From Eggerthella timonensis (GTDB lineage: Bacteria; Actinomycetota; Coriobacteriia; Coriobacteriales; Eggerthellaceae), in contig NZ_FXXA01000002.1 in the NCBI RefSeq assembly GCF_900184265.1, forward strand, positions 2,714,539 to 2,778,538: 64,000 bases of DNA, given 5' to 3'. This document shows, one piece after another, positions 8,370 to 18,068 of this stretch (the first letter of the stretch is position 1; the number at the start of each line of letters is the position of its first letter). Under the pieces are notes generated by a model. That model did no database searches. It worked only from the letters and a program-made list of their open reading frames with translations, and was not told where the DNA came from. The translations under genes were made by a program, and so were the position numbers.

Positions 8370-10121
8370 TCACGCGGCAGGCATGCTCTCCCAGTAGTCC
8401 GACGAGGTGTCGTCGTTGCCGACGATCACCTTCGCACGCAGCACGCCCTCGGCCGGCAGGTCGGAGAACCCGATGACCACCCCGTCCATCCCCCACTGCA
8501 GGCCCTTCATGCCGTACAGGCGCCGCTCCACGAACGCCTCGGACACGTGCAGCTCGGTGCCGTTCTCGACGAAGCCGCCCCCGTCGTCCACGCGGAACGA
8601 GAACCCGCCCTCCCCGATGGCCGAGGTGACCGTGCCGGTGATCGCGTAGGGGCAGTCGTACGACAAGAGGATGTCGTCGAGCGAGTCGGATACGGCCCGG
8701 TCGGAAGCGGACGACGCAAGAGGGCCGAACACTTTCTGCGCGACGATGACCCCGTCCGCGCAGGCCTCGGTCGAGCGGATCTGCACGCTCGTTCCCACTT
8801 CGAGCTCGTCGAACGGGACATCGAAATGCTCGGCCGTAGCGCATTCGACGGTCACGCGCTCGCCGGTCGCAAGGTCCTCGGTCGAATCCGTCACCGCCAG
8901 CTCGAGCGTCTGCGCATCCGCATCGACGGATGCGATGGTTCCCGTCGTATGGTAGGAGTGCCCCGACTGCGCGCGCGGAAGCGGCTCCCCCGCTTCGGGA
9001 ACCGCAGCTTCGCTTGCATCGGGCAGCATGCGCATGAACAGGGGGCTTTCGGGTACGGCGTACCGCACGCGCGGCTTGTCCAGCCACACGGGCGTCACCA
9101 CCTCGATCGTGCCGTCGGGCAGCTCGGTTTCCTCGGGAACGTCCAAGCGGGCCGAGCTGAACAGCATGACCGGAAGCAGCACGAGCGCGCAAAGCGCCCC
9201 GCACCCTGCAACGCGGTAGTCTTTGCGCGGCCCTGCCGCCGCGCCTATGGCAGCGAACGGGATGGCGACGAAGCACGTGGCCAGCACGCAGAAGGTCGGC
9301 ATCTCGTACACGACGTTGCGAAGGGCGAGCCCCTGCGAGAAAGCGTACTGGCGACATGCGAAAAAGAACGCGAGCGCGGCCACGCTGACGCCCACTGGCA
9401 CGACCAGCACGGCGATGCAGGCCGTGCGCAGCTTGCTTCGCGGCGCAGCGTCCGGGCGCACGACAGGACGCGTGGTCGGGCGAGCGGCCGGAGGCGATGA
9501 GGGCTCGCCTGCGCGCTCCCCGCGTGAGCGCCACACGAGCTCGCAGACGAGCCGTTGGACCGCGCCCGCCGCAGCGAGCGCAGCCGCCACGAAGACGAGG
9601 CCCTGGATCGCGAAGCCGGCGAGGCTCGAGGACAGATCGAGCATGCCGGCCGAAGCCAGCGCTCCCGCCGCCAGGACGAAGACGGCCTCGCCCGCGACCC
9701 AGCCCCATGAACGCCGCGCCCATCGCTCGCTGCTGCCGAACGCCCATGCCGCCGGCAGCGCCAAACCGAGGCCGCTGAACACCATGAAGATCAGGTAACT
9801 CCACAACCATACAAGCGGGCTGGAATAGCCGAACAAACTCGGCGAGCGCAGAAAGTCGCTTGCAACCTGGACGAGCATCATCGTCGTGAACACGACGAGC
9901 GCCTCGAGCGCGACCGAGCCCGACGAGCCGCGCGAGGGCTTGAACGCCGCCCACAGCATGAGCACCGCGCTCATCGCGGCGACGAATGCGAACAGTTCGA
10001 GAAAGCCGGGGTGCGCCGACGGCACGAAGAGCGAGAGGAGCCACGCCGCGAGCACCGCGATGAGCGTGCCCGCCAGCGCGTACCCCGCCCGAGCGAGCGC
10101 CGAGCCGCGCGCTCTATTCAT
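8370..10121 (-). CDS. Polytopic membrane protein of unknown function
   Basis: A 583-residue protein I do not recognise. The first ~200 residues hold about six hydrophobic helices. A short basic Ser/Pro/Arg linker (about 202-225) follows, then two more helices near 235-300. The last ~270 residues are soluble and acidic, with repeated beta-rich blocks such as SVDADAQTLELAVTDSTED and VTSAIGEGGFSFRVDDGGG. These read like two copies of an OB-like or DUF-type extracytoplasmic fold, but that is only an impression. The start overlaps the end of the DUF2130 gene by 8 bp, so the two are probably cotranscribed. It converges with the UPF0178 gene. Confidence 0.75.
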   Translation of the reverse strand: MNRARGSALARAGYALAGTLIAVLAAWLLSLFVPSAHPGFLELFAFVAAMSAVLMLWAAFKPSRGSSGSVALEALVVFTTMMLVQVASDFLRSPSLFGYSSPLVWLWSYLIFMVFSGLGLALPAAWAFGSSERWARRSWGWVAGEAVFVLAAGALASAGMLDLSSSLAGFAIQGLVFVAAALAAAGAVQRLVCELVWRSRGERAGEPSSPPAARPTTRPVVRPDAAPRSKLRTACIAVLVVPVGVSVAALAFFFACRQYAFSQGLALRNVVYEMPTFCVLATCFVAIPFAAIGAAAGPRKDYRVAGCGALCALVLLPVMLFSSARLDVPEETELPDGTIEVVTPVWLDKPRVRYAVPESPLFMRMLPDASEAAVPEAGEPLPRAQSGHSYHTTGTIASVDADAQTLELAVTDSTEDLATGERVTVECATAEHFDVPFDELEVGTSVQIRSTEACADGVIVAQKVFGPLASSASDRAVSDSLDDILLSYDCPYAITGTVTSAIGEGGFSFRVDDGGGFVENGTELHVSEAFVERRLYGMKGLQWGMDGVVIGFSDLPAEGVLRAKVIVGNDDTSSDYWESMPAA

Positions 10122-11460
10122 CTTGCTCGGTCTTCAACGCTTCGAAGGCGGCTTTCATGGTGGGGTTCTTCCTCGTGAGGCGCTTGATGGTGAGGTCCTG
10201 GGCCTTGTTGTTCGCCAGGCGCAGGTTGTTCTCGGACGACACGAGCGCGTCCTTGGTCTTCTGCAGGTGCAGGATGGTCTTGTCGATTTCGTCGATGGCC
10301 GTCTGGAACTTGCGGCTGGCCAGGTCGTAGTTGCGCGCGAAACCCGTCTTGAACGCCTCCATCGACTCCTCGAAGTTCGTGATGTCGATGTTCTGGTTGC
10401 GCACGACGGCCAGCTCCGCCTTGTACGCCATCGAGTTCAGCGCCGCGTTGCGCAGGATGGAGATCATCGGGATGAAGAACTGCGGCCGGATGACGTACAT
10501 CTTCTCGAACCGGTACGACACGTCCACGATGCCCTGGTTGTACAACTCGCTCTCCGGTTCGAGCAAGGTGACCAGCACCGCGTACTCGCATTCTTTCTTC
10601 GCGCGGTCGGCGTCGAGCTTCTTGAAGAACTCCTCGTTCTTGTGGCGGTAGGCCGACTCGTCGGACTCGTTCTTCATCTCGAACATGATGGAGACGATCT
10701 CGTTGCCCTCCTCGTCGCACTCGCGGAAGATGAAATCGCCCTTGCTGCCGCCGGACTGATCGTTGTCCTTCTCGAAGTACGCGCGCGGGAACGCCGTGGC
10801 GCGGATCTTGTTGAACTCGGTCTCGCAGTGCTGCTCGAGCGACTCGCCCACCATCTTGGTGGACAGGCGCGCCTTCATGTCCTTGTAGCGCTCGATCTCG
10901 CTCTCCTTGTAGGCGATGATGTCGTCCTTCGCCTTGAGCTCGATGGCCAGCTGCTCCTTGAGGGCGCTCGTCGCCTGGCACCTTTCGGCGTCTTTGAGCG
11001 CCACCTGCGCGGCCAGCGCGTCGCGCTCGCGCTCGAGGGCCGAGCGCGCCTGCTCCACCGCCAGCTGCTTCTCGGCCTCGTTGGCGCGCTGCTGCGCGGA
11101 CAGGCGCTGCTCGAGCTCGGCGATGCGGGCGTCCTTCGCCGCCGCCGCGTCGGCCAGCGCCCGCTCGCGCTCGGCCTGGGCCAGGCGCGCCTCGTTCTCG
11201 CGCTCGCGCGCCGCCGCCTCAAGGCGGGCCTCCAGCTCGGCGATGCGCGCCTCCTTCTGCGCCGCCGCTCCCTGCGCATCGCCGAGCGCTTGGGCCACGG
11301 CGAGCTCCACCGCCTGGCGCTTCTCGGTTTCCAGCAAGTCGGCGTGGCGGCGCACCTCCTTGTCGAACTCGGCGTCGCGCACCTGCTTGAGGATGGCCGC
11401 GAAGCCGGCCTCGTCGATGGTGAACATCCCGCCGCAATGGGGGCACTTGATCTCGTTCAT
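10114..11460 (-). CDS. DUF2130 coiled-coil protein
   Basis: A 448-residue protein that opens with a zinc-ribbon-like MNEIKCPHCGGMFTIDEAGF, then a long Ala/Glu/Arg-rich coiled coil (residues about 25-190). A conserved C-terminal domain follows with FNKIRATAFPRAYFEKDND, SKGDFIFRECDEEGNEIVSIMFEMKNE and GIVDVSYRFEKMYVIRPQFFIPMI. This is the DUF2130 family, whose C-terminal core has a restriction-endonuclease-like pattern (D and E-x-K in FEMKNE). Function has not been established; a DNA-related role is inferred from the fold pattern. It is the first gene of a two-gene unit with the membrane protein. Confidence 0.85.
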   Translation of the reverse strand: MNEIKCPHCGGMFTIDEAGFAAILKQVRDAEFDKEVRRHADLLETEKRQAVELAVAQALGDAQGAAAQKEARIAELEARLEAAARERENEARLAQAERERALADAAAAKDARIAELEQRLSAQQRANEAEKQLAVEQARSALERERDALAAQVALKDAERCQATSALKEQLAIELKAKDDIIAYKESEIERYKDMKARLSTKMVGESLEQHCETEFNKIRATAFPRAYFEKDNDQSGGSKGDFIFRECDEEGNEIVSIMFEMKNESDESAYRHKNEEFFKKLDADRAKKECEYAVLVTLLEPESELYNQGIVDVSYRFEKMYVIRPQFFIPMISILRNAALNSMAYKAELAVVRNQNIDITNFEESMEAFKTGFARNYDLASRKFQTAIDEIDKTILHLQKTKDALVSSENNLRLANNKAQDLTIKRLTRKNPTMKAAFEALKTEQDE

Positions 11461-11655
11461 GCTCGCTCCTTCTCCCGTATCCCTTCGATTCTACCCCATC
11501 GGCTCCGCGCGCCGGCCCTTCTTTCGGGACAGGCGGCGCTCCTCCCGAAGATCTGAGCCGAAAACGAGCGGCATGGACCGGCCAGGAGCCTTTCAACCGA
11601 GGTGCCTTCAAGGTCGATCAGGAGGTCGCTCCTTCTGCGATACGCGCCGCAAGCG

Positions 11656-11925
11656 TCAACGACCACCCTCGTCATCGCCGGAGCAGTCGCGCAACAGCAT
11701 GCTGTACTCGAAGAGAATCTTCTGGGCGTGATCGAGGGTCGCCTCGCCTGCTCGGGTGAGGGCGAACCCGCCATCGCGGGAGAACAGCTCGCAGCCGATC
11801 TCCTTTTCCAGAGCGGCCACATGCTGGCTCAGCGTCGATGGCGACATGTGCAGCATCCGGGCGGCGCTCGTAAGCTTCGAATAGCCCGCCAGGACCACGA
11901 ACTCCTTCAGATACGACAGCTTCAT
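11656..11925 (-). CDS. Truncated LysR-type protein (DNA-binding domain only)
   Basis: An 89-residue protein, MKLSYLKEFVVLAGYSKLTSAARMLHMS..., equal to just the winged helix-turn-helix of a LysR regulator (usual length about 300). It closely resembles the first 90 residues of the full-length LysR at 13867-14787, sharing SPSTLSQHVAALE and EIGCELFSRDGGF. The frame stops at SGDDEGGR, exactly where the linker to the effector domain would start, and the following DNA shows no recognisable effector domain in any frame. It may be a decayed duplicate or a stand-alone DNA-binding protein. The start at 11925 has a GGGGGT binding site; an upstream in-frame start at 11970 is less likely. Confidence 0.7.
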   Translation of the reverse strand: MKLSYLKEFVVLAGYSKLTSAARMLHMSPSTLSQHVAALEKEIGCELFSRDGGFALTRAGEATLDHAQKILFEYSMLLRDCSGDDEGGR

Positions 11926-12002
11926 GGAATACCCCCGCCTGCTCATCCCCAGCCCTCTGGCAGTCGGCATTGCGAACGTGTCGACCAGGGAATTCTACCA
12001 CA

Positions 12003-12035
12003 AAAAAGACGAGGCCTCGCTTGAGCGGGGCCTCG
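12003..12035 (-). terminator. Intrinsic terminator after the Tat Fe-S gene
   Basis: On the minus strand an 11-bp GC stem (12025-12035 with 12010-12020, loop TCAA) is followed by TCTTTTTT. This is a strong rho-independent terminator just downstream of the iron-sulfur protein gene at 12087. Confidence 0.85.
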
Positions 12036-12086
12036 GTCATGCAACAGCGAGAGAGGAGGGAGGTTCTCGCTCCGCACGGGACAATG

Positions 12087-13667
12087 CTAGGGATGCTGGG
12101 TCACCTCGGTCGGCTTGAAGGCTTCTTCCAGCCCTCGTCCGATCATATCGTGCTCGAAACGATAGGCTGCCTTTTGGTTGTAGTCGTCGGTCAGCAAATG
12201 CGGCAGCTCCAGAATCTCGTCGTCGGGCCGCTTCACGAGGATGCGGGCGCCTTGCGGGCACACATAGGCGCACTGGCCGCAACGGTAGCACTTATGGTTG
12301 GTGACCTGGGGCGTGCCGCCCTTGCCGTCCATGGTGATGGCCGCACCGGGGCAACGGCCCATGCACGTGCCGCAGGCGATGCACTTGGTAAAATCGACTT
12401 CGAGGGTGTAATGGGACTTGCCGATGAAGGTCGGCTGCGACTCGACTTCTTCCGGGCCGAGCGCCTCCACCAGGGATTGCCAGCCCTTCATGATCCAGCA
12501 TTTCGAGGGGCTGCACATGCACAGCCAGGCATGTTCCTTGCCATACAGGCAATGGAAGATATACCCCTCCTCTCGCGCGTCGGCGATGAGCTTGAGAGCG
12601 TAGTCCTGATCGACGCGGCGCCCGAGGCCTCGCGAGACGATGAACTCGGCATCGTCTCCCAGGGCAAGGCAGGTCTCGATGCGCTCGCCGATCTCGTCGC
12701 GGTACTCGCCGTACTCCCCCGTGCCGAAATCGCCGAACTTGGGGTACTCCTTGCCGTCTTCGTGACACTGCATCGTGTGAGCCTCGTAGCGGCAGGAGCA
12801 CGGCTGAACGGCGATGAACTCATGGCTTTTGATGACGGCCTCCACATCGTCGTAAGCCAGGAGCTCGCTGTCTTCGGCCACCACCTCTCGGTTCAGCGGA
12901 ACCGAGTAGAACACCGGCGTGCCGCAACGAAGCTGGTCCACCTGCATGCCGTCGCCGGCGATCGGAAAGGCAAACGAAGCAGGGTCGTCGTAATACTCGT
13001 CGCAGTAGGAATAGGTGGCCACGCCCTCGCCATAGGCGGGGATGTTGTAGGCGAGGCCCTCGTTGGTGGTGCGGAAGGGCAGGAAAACGTGCTCGCTGAA
13101 CAGCTCGCACAGCTCCTTGCATTCGTCGAACGTGCGGTCGATGCCCTCCTTCTGGCACTTGTGGTAGTACTCGTTCACGGTGAAGGTCTCGCCCCAGGGC
13201 ATTTCGAGGTAGGCTTCCACCTGCTCCTCGGTGAACAGGTCCTGCATGCGCTTGAACATGGCGTCGTTCAAACCCTCGCCCGCGCCGAAGCCGTGGGTGT
13301 GGATGAGGGCGCGCATCTTCACGTAGCACGCGGGCACCACCGAGCCGTCCTCGTTGACCCACTCGGTCTGGGCGTCGACGTAGGCTTTGCGGCGGCGGTT
13401 GAGCTCCTCGAGCGGCATCGTGGAGCCGCCGAGCGCGGCGATGTGCTCGGGGGTGCCGCGCCAGATGGTTCCGTCGCTCATGATGATCTCTTCGCCCTTG
13501 CCGGCAACGGGCTCCGCAGGAGCTGCCGCGGCCGGCTTGCGCTCGGGCCCGGAAGCCTTCTCCTCCCCCGTCGCTTTCGGAGCGCACCCGCTCACAGCCG
13601 CAACCGCGCCCATGGCCCCCATCGCTCCGATGGCACCTAGGAAGTTCCTTCGACTCATCTCTTTCAT
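12087..13667 (-). CDS. Tat-exported multi-[4Fe-4S] protein
   Basis: A 526-residue protein with a twin-arginine lipoprotein signal (MSRRNFLGA ... VSGC) and a Pro/Ala linker. The central region has PCSCR near residue 300 and a CMCSPSKCW cluster near 385. This is the pattern of a ferredoxin family in which CxCR and CNCC-type motifs flank a helical domain. Two classical clusters close the protein: CIACGTCMGRCP near 426 and CYRCGQCAYVCP near 459. It is therefore an exported electron carrier or redox subunit carrying two or more [4Fe-4S] centres. Its partner is unknown; the nearby hypAB genes suggest, without proof, a hydrogenase-type system. Reductive dehalogenase is excluded because no corrinoid domain is present. 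The start at 13667 has an AGGAG site; the frame upstream is not needed. Confidence 0.82.
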   Translation of the reverse strand: MKEMSRRNFLGAIGAMGAMGAVAAVSGCAPKATGEEKASGPERKPAAAAPAEPVAGKGEEIIMSDGTIWRGTPEHIAALGGSTMPLEELNRRRKAYVDAQTEWVNEDGSVVPACYVKMRALIHTHGFGAGEGLNDAMFKRMQDLFTEEQVEAYLEMPWGETFTVNEYYHKCQKEGIDRTFDECKELCELFSEHVFLPFRTTNEGLAYNIPAYGEGVATYSYCDEYYDDPASFAFPIAGDGMQVDQLRCGTPVFYSVPLNREVVAEDSELLAYDDVEAVIKSHEFIAVQPCSCRYEAHTMQCHEDGKEYPKFGDFGTGEYGEYRDEIGERIETCLALGDDAEFIVSRGLGRRVDQDYALKLIADAREEGYIFHCLYGKEHAWLCMCSPSKCWIMKGWQSLVEALGPEEVESQPTFIGKSHYTLEVDFTKCIACGTCMGRCPGAAITMDGKGGTPQVTNHKCYRCGQCAYVCPQGARILVKRPDDEILELPHLLTDDYNQKAAYRFEHDMIGRGLEEAFKPTEVTQHP

Positions 13668-13866
13668 GACGATCTCCTCTCTCGTACAGCACTGCATGCA
13701 TGCCCCTTGCCGCTCTTCCCCTGGCGACCCCTCCATGCCTTTCCTTGGAAGGAGGCCTGCTGGAAGCGCCTATCATTCTAGGCACGAGAGCAGACCGGTG
13801 ACCGCACGGCTTGTTGACACTATCCGAAACGAGGATTCAGGAAACACGAACACCCAGGTGAAAGCC

Positions 13867-14787
13867 TTAATCTTTGAGATACAGGCTCCTTACGATGTTC
13901 AGGTACTCGCGCTGAAGGGGGCCGAGCGATGCCGGGCGATAGAGCAAATAGGCCTCGGCCGTGACATCGTGCTCGAATCTGAGGATCGCGCTTCCCGGCA
14001 AATCGAAGTAGCCCGGCGAGTCGCCAAGGGGCTCGAACCACACAACGTACTCATCGCCCAGGTCGTCGTGAAGGGCTTCGTATTCTCGAAGCAACCGCTT
14101 GAACACCACGCGAACCGTGACCCCATGGCCTCCGAGCACCGCCACGATGCCCTCGGCGAATATCGAGGCGAGCGGATGAAGCCCCGTGATAACGGTTGCC
14201 TGATCAAGATCGCCGGCCGTCAGAACGCCCTTGCCGGCATTCGGGTGCTGGGGAGCGCAAGCGAAGACAACGCGATAGGCGCCGATGGACACCGATGAAA
14301 TGTCCGACGGAACCATGTCCGCGATACGCTGGCCGCTTTTCCGGATGAGGTAAAGCAGCGAAACATCGCTCGACCCGTTGACGAGCATCTCGACGGGATC
14401 TTCCAAGTCGTGCTCGTTGGAGCTGAGGACGACCTTGACGTTTGGATGGAGCTCTCGGAAGGCATCCTTGGCGCGGGCAAGAGGCGGCTGGCACATATCC
14501 CAGATGGGAAAGCTCAGGTAAACGACGTCTTCCTCGCTCTCGGCGCAGTCGCGCAAAAGCTCGTCGTACTCGCAGAGAATGCTCCGAGCATGACCAAGGG
14601 CCCTGAAGCCGTCCTCGGTGAGGGTGAAACCGCCATCACGAGAGAACAGCTCGCATCCGATCTCCCTCTCCAGGGCGGCCACGTGCTGGCTCAGAGTCGA
14701 AGGGGATACATGCAGAGCCCTCGCTGCGGCGGTGAGTTTGGCGTAATCCGTCAGGGCGACGAATTCCCTCAGGTAGGACAGTCTCAT
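13867..14787 (-). CDS. LysR-type transcriptional regulator
   Basis: A 306-residue regulator with an N-terminal winged helix-turn-helix (residues about 1-60, AARALHVSPSTLSQHVAALE) and a periplasmic-binding-like effector domain from about 92 (VVYLSFPIWDMCQPPLARAK). Its length is normal. It is adjacent to the exported Fe-S protein gene on the same strand, 200 bp upstream of it, and downstream of hypAB, so it may control one or both. The effector is unknown. Its DNA-binding domain is nearly duplicated in the truncated gene at 11656. Confidence 0.88.
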   Translation of the reverse strand: MRLSYLREFVALTDYAKLTAAARALHVSPSTLSQHVAALEREIGCELFSRDGGFTLTEDGFRALGHARSILCEYDELLRDCAESEEDVVYLSFPIWDMCQPPLARAKDAFRELHPNVKVVLSSNEHDLEDPVEMLVNGSSDVSLLYLIRKSGQRIADMVPSDISSVSIGAYRVVFACAPQHPNAGKGVLTAGDLDQATVITGLHPLASIFAEGIVAVLGGHGVTVRVVFKRLLREYEALHDDLGDEYVVWFEPLGDSPGYFDLPGSAILRFEHDVTAEAYLLYRPASLGPLQREYLNIVRSLYLKD

Positions 14788-14866
14788 GAGATCCCGCTCT
14801 CTTCGATTCCGAAAGCATCGGCAATGTGTTCCAGCGCCCTTCGCATCGCCGAAGAGGGCTATCCCC

Positions 14867-15121
14867 TCACATGCGCTTGATAGTGACGCCGTTGCTGACG
14901 GTTACCCCCTCCTCGATGCAGAACTTGGCCTCGTCGAGCAGGGCGCGGGCATCGGCCAGCAAGCGCTGCGCGGCATGGAGCTTCTCCGAAGCGCTCGCGA
15001 AACCCCCGCCCGAGGCCATGTGAGCCATCTTGTGGGTCCAACGGTAGCCGACGGCCACGTAATCGTCGGCCATGTCGATCATCATGTCAAGCTGTTCGGT
15101 GTTGATGCCGGTCGAGCACAT
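14867..15121 (-). CDS. Small protein of unknown function, hypAB-linked
   Basis: An 84-residue protein, MCSTGINTEQLDMMIDMADDY..., with no motif I recognise. It looks fully helical after residue 8, with a Gly-rich break GGGFASASEK in the middle and a basic end TIKRM. A good AAGGATG ribosome binding site precedes the ATG. It starts 44 bp after hypB on the same strand, so it is probably the last gene of a hypA-hypB unit. The single Cys2 and several Met and Asp residues could bind metal, but there is no pattern strong enough to claim it. Confidence 0.65.
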   Translation of the reverse strand: MCSTGINTEQLDMMIDMADDYVAVGYRWTHKMAHMASGGGFASASEKLHAAQRLLADARALLDEAKFCIEEGVTVSNGVTIKRM

Positions 15122-15164
15122 GGGAACATCCTTCCGTTCGGGAAACGTTGCGGGCTGCGGCAGC

Positions 15165-15860
15165 CTACGCTCTCACCTTGCTCGCGCGCTGGGCCTGGAG
15201 CCAGTCGGCAAGCTCCGGCACGCCTTCGCCGGTTCGGGCGGAGGTAACGAAGATATCCAAGTGCGGGTTCAGCAGGCGCGCCCGCTCCTCCAAACGGATC
15301 ATGTCGAAGTCCTCGTTGAGGGGCAGGTAGTCGCACTTGGTGACGACGAGCGCGTCCACGACGGCGAACATAGGCGGGTACTTCATGACTTTGTCCCAAC
15401 CTTCGGGAACCGACAGCAGCATGACGCGCGCATGAGCCCCCGTGTCAAAGTCGGCCGGGCACACGAGGTTGCCGATGTTCTCGAGGAACAGGTAGTCGAA
15501 CCGTTCCTCTCCGAACGCCTCGAACGCCATGCCCACCATGCCCATTTCCACGTGGCAGATCCCGCGGGTGTTGAGCTCCACCGACGGCACGCCCGCCTCC
15601 TTGATCTTGAGAGCGTCCACGTCGGACTCCAAGTCCGCCTCGATGACGCCCAGGTCGCGCACCCCGCGCCGACGCAGCTCCTCGATGATCGCAAGCAGGA
15701 TGGTGGTCTTGCCAGCGCCCGGGCTGGCCATGACGTCCACGAAAACCGTGCCCTCCTCGGCTCGTGCCGCCCGGAAGGCGTCAGCCGCTTCGTCGTTTGC
15801 CGCGAGGATGCTTTCCCTCACTTCGACGATGCGACGCGGGTCGATACGGGTTTCCTCCAC
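15165..15860 (-). CDS. hypB: HypB, hydrogenase nickel incorporation GTPase
   Basis: A 231-residue GTPase that delivers nickel to [NiFe] hydrogenases together with HypA. It has the P-loop ASPGAGKTT (residues 45-53), LNTRGICHVEMGMV with the Cys-His metal site region, and ENIGNLVCPADFDTG and VTKCDYLP motifs typical of HypB. The His-rich N-terminal nickel-storage stretch of some homologues is absent. It follows hypA on the same strand. No hypCDEF or hydrogenase structural genes are in the window. Confidence 0.94.
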   Translation of the reverse strand: MEETRIDPRRIVEVRESILAANDEAADAFRAARAEEGTVFVDVMASPGAGKTTILLAIIEELRRRGVRDLGVIEADLESDVDALKIKEAGVPSVELNTRGICHVEMGMVGMAFEAFGEERFDYLFLENIGNLVCPADFDTGAHARVMLLSVPEGWDKVMKYPPMFAVVDALVVTKCDYLPLNEDFDMIRLEERARLLNPHLDIFVTSARTGEGVPELADWLQAQRASKVRA

Positions 15861-15929
15861 CGCTTCCTCCTCTCAATAGATGATTGCCCGCTGCCGATCC
15901 CTTGCCCTGCGCCCCGGCAAGGCTTGCGG

Positions 15930-16310
15930 CTATACGGCTCTGCTTTGTCCGCTATCGCGGATAACGCCAATCTGGTCGACCGTAAACTCCATGCCCGAGA
16001 ACAGCTTGTAGTCTTTCTCGGCGCGACATCGAGGGCATGTCCAGGTAGAGCGATCGCCCACGTCGAGCGTGAACACCTTGCCGCATTGGTTGCAGCGCAC
16101 CGCGTAGGGAGTCCGCTTGATAACGAGCTTCGCATGCTCGGCTACGGTGTTGCGCGCCACGAAGGAAAACAGGCCTTCCATATAGTCCTCGATCACGTCG
16201 CGTCCCGCCCCGACAGTCAAGCGCACGTCCGTGACCTCGCGAGCGTTGATCCTTTCCGCATAGTCGAGCACTATCTCGACAACCTGATGCACCAGGGCCA
16301 TCTCGTGCAT
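15930..16310 (-). CDS. hypA: HypA, hydrogenase nickel incorporation metallochaperone
   Basis: A 126-residue metallochaperone beginning MHEMALVHQVV; the N-terminal Met-His-Glu is the nickel site of HypA. The zinc site is formed by two CxxC pairs (CNQCGK near residue 73 and CPRCRAEKD near residue 93). The start at 16310 is fixed by the essential MHE and preceded by an AAAGGGG binding site. First gene of the hyp unit. Confidence 0.93.
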   Translation of the reverse strand: MHEMALVHQVVEIVLDYAERINAREVTDVRLTVGAGRDVIEDYMEGLFSFVARNTVAEHAKLVIKRTPYAVRCNQCGKVFTLDVGDRSTWTCPRCRAEKDYKLFSGMEFTVDQIGVIRDSGQSRAV

Positions 16311-16570
16311 TGCGAACCCCTTTCCGAGCGGCTCGGGCGCCGACGCAGATTGCGCGGCTCGCCTCCGATGCTTTCCGTCTCCTCGATGCCGCGAACGATG
16401 CACCGCACGATGCGCTCGCCATGCATGCTTCGCATTTCGAGTATAGCCCGATTGCACGAGAGGAGGGTATCGCCCTTCGTTCGGTTTTACGGAAGTCGCC
16501 GTACACGATTCCCGAACGCGCGCCGTCCGGATCCGCCTATCGTGCTCTTTGTTTCGAATCGTTTAAATAA

Positions 16571-17974
<1,404 letters not shown>

Positions 17975-18004
17975 GCGCGGCGCAGCACCGACCGCGCGCA
18001 GCGA

Positions 18005-18036
18005 AACGGCCTCGTCCTCGGACGGGGCCGTTCGTT
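18005..18036 (+). terminator. gdhA terminator
   Basis: A 12-13 bp stem (AACGGCCTCGTCC with GACGGGGCCGTT, one G-U type mismatch) with a TCG loop, followed by CGTTTT, 31 bp after the gdhA stop. It stands between gdhA and the end of the converging GGDEF gene. Confidence 0.85.
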
Positions 18037-18068
18037 TTCTCGGAAGCGAGGGAGCGAGGGGCGAGGGG

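Noticed and set aside
12087-13667. Reductive dehalogenase
   Set aside because: The Tat signal and two Fe-S clusters fit, but there is no corrinoid-binding region, no RdhB anchor gene, and the central Cys motifs fit another ferredoxin-type family.
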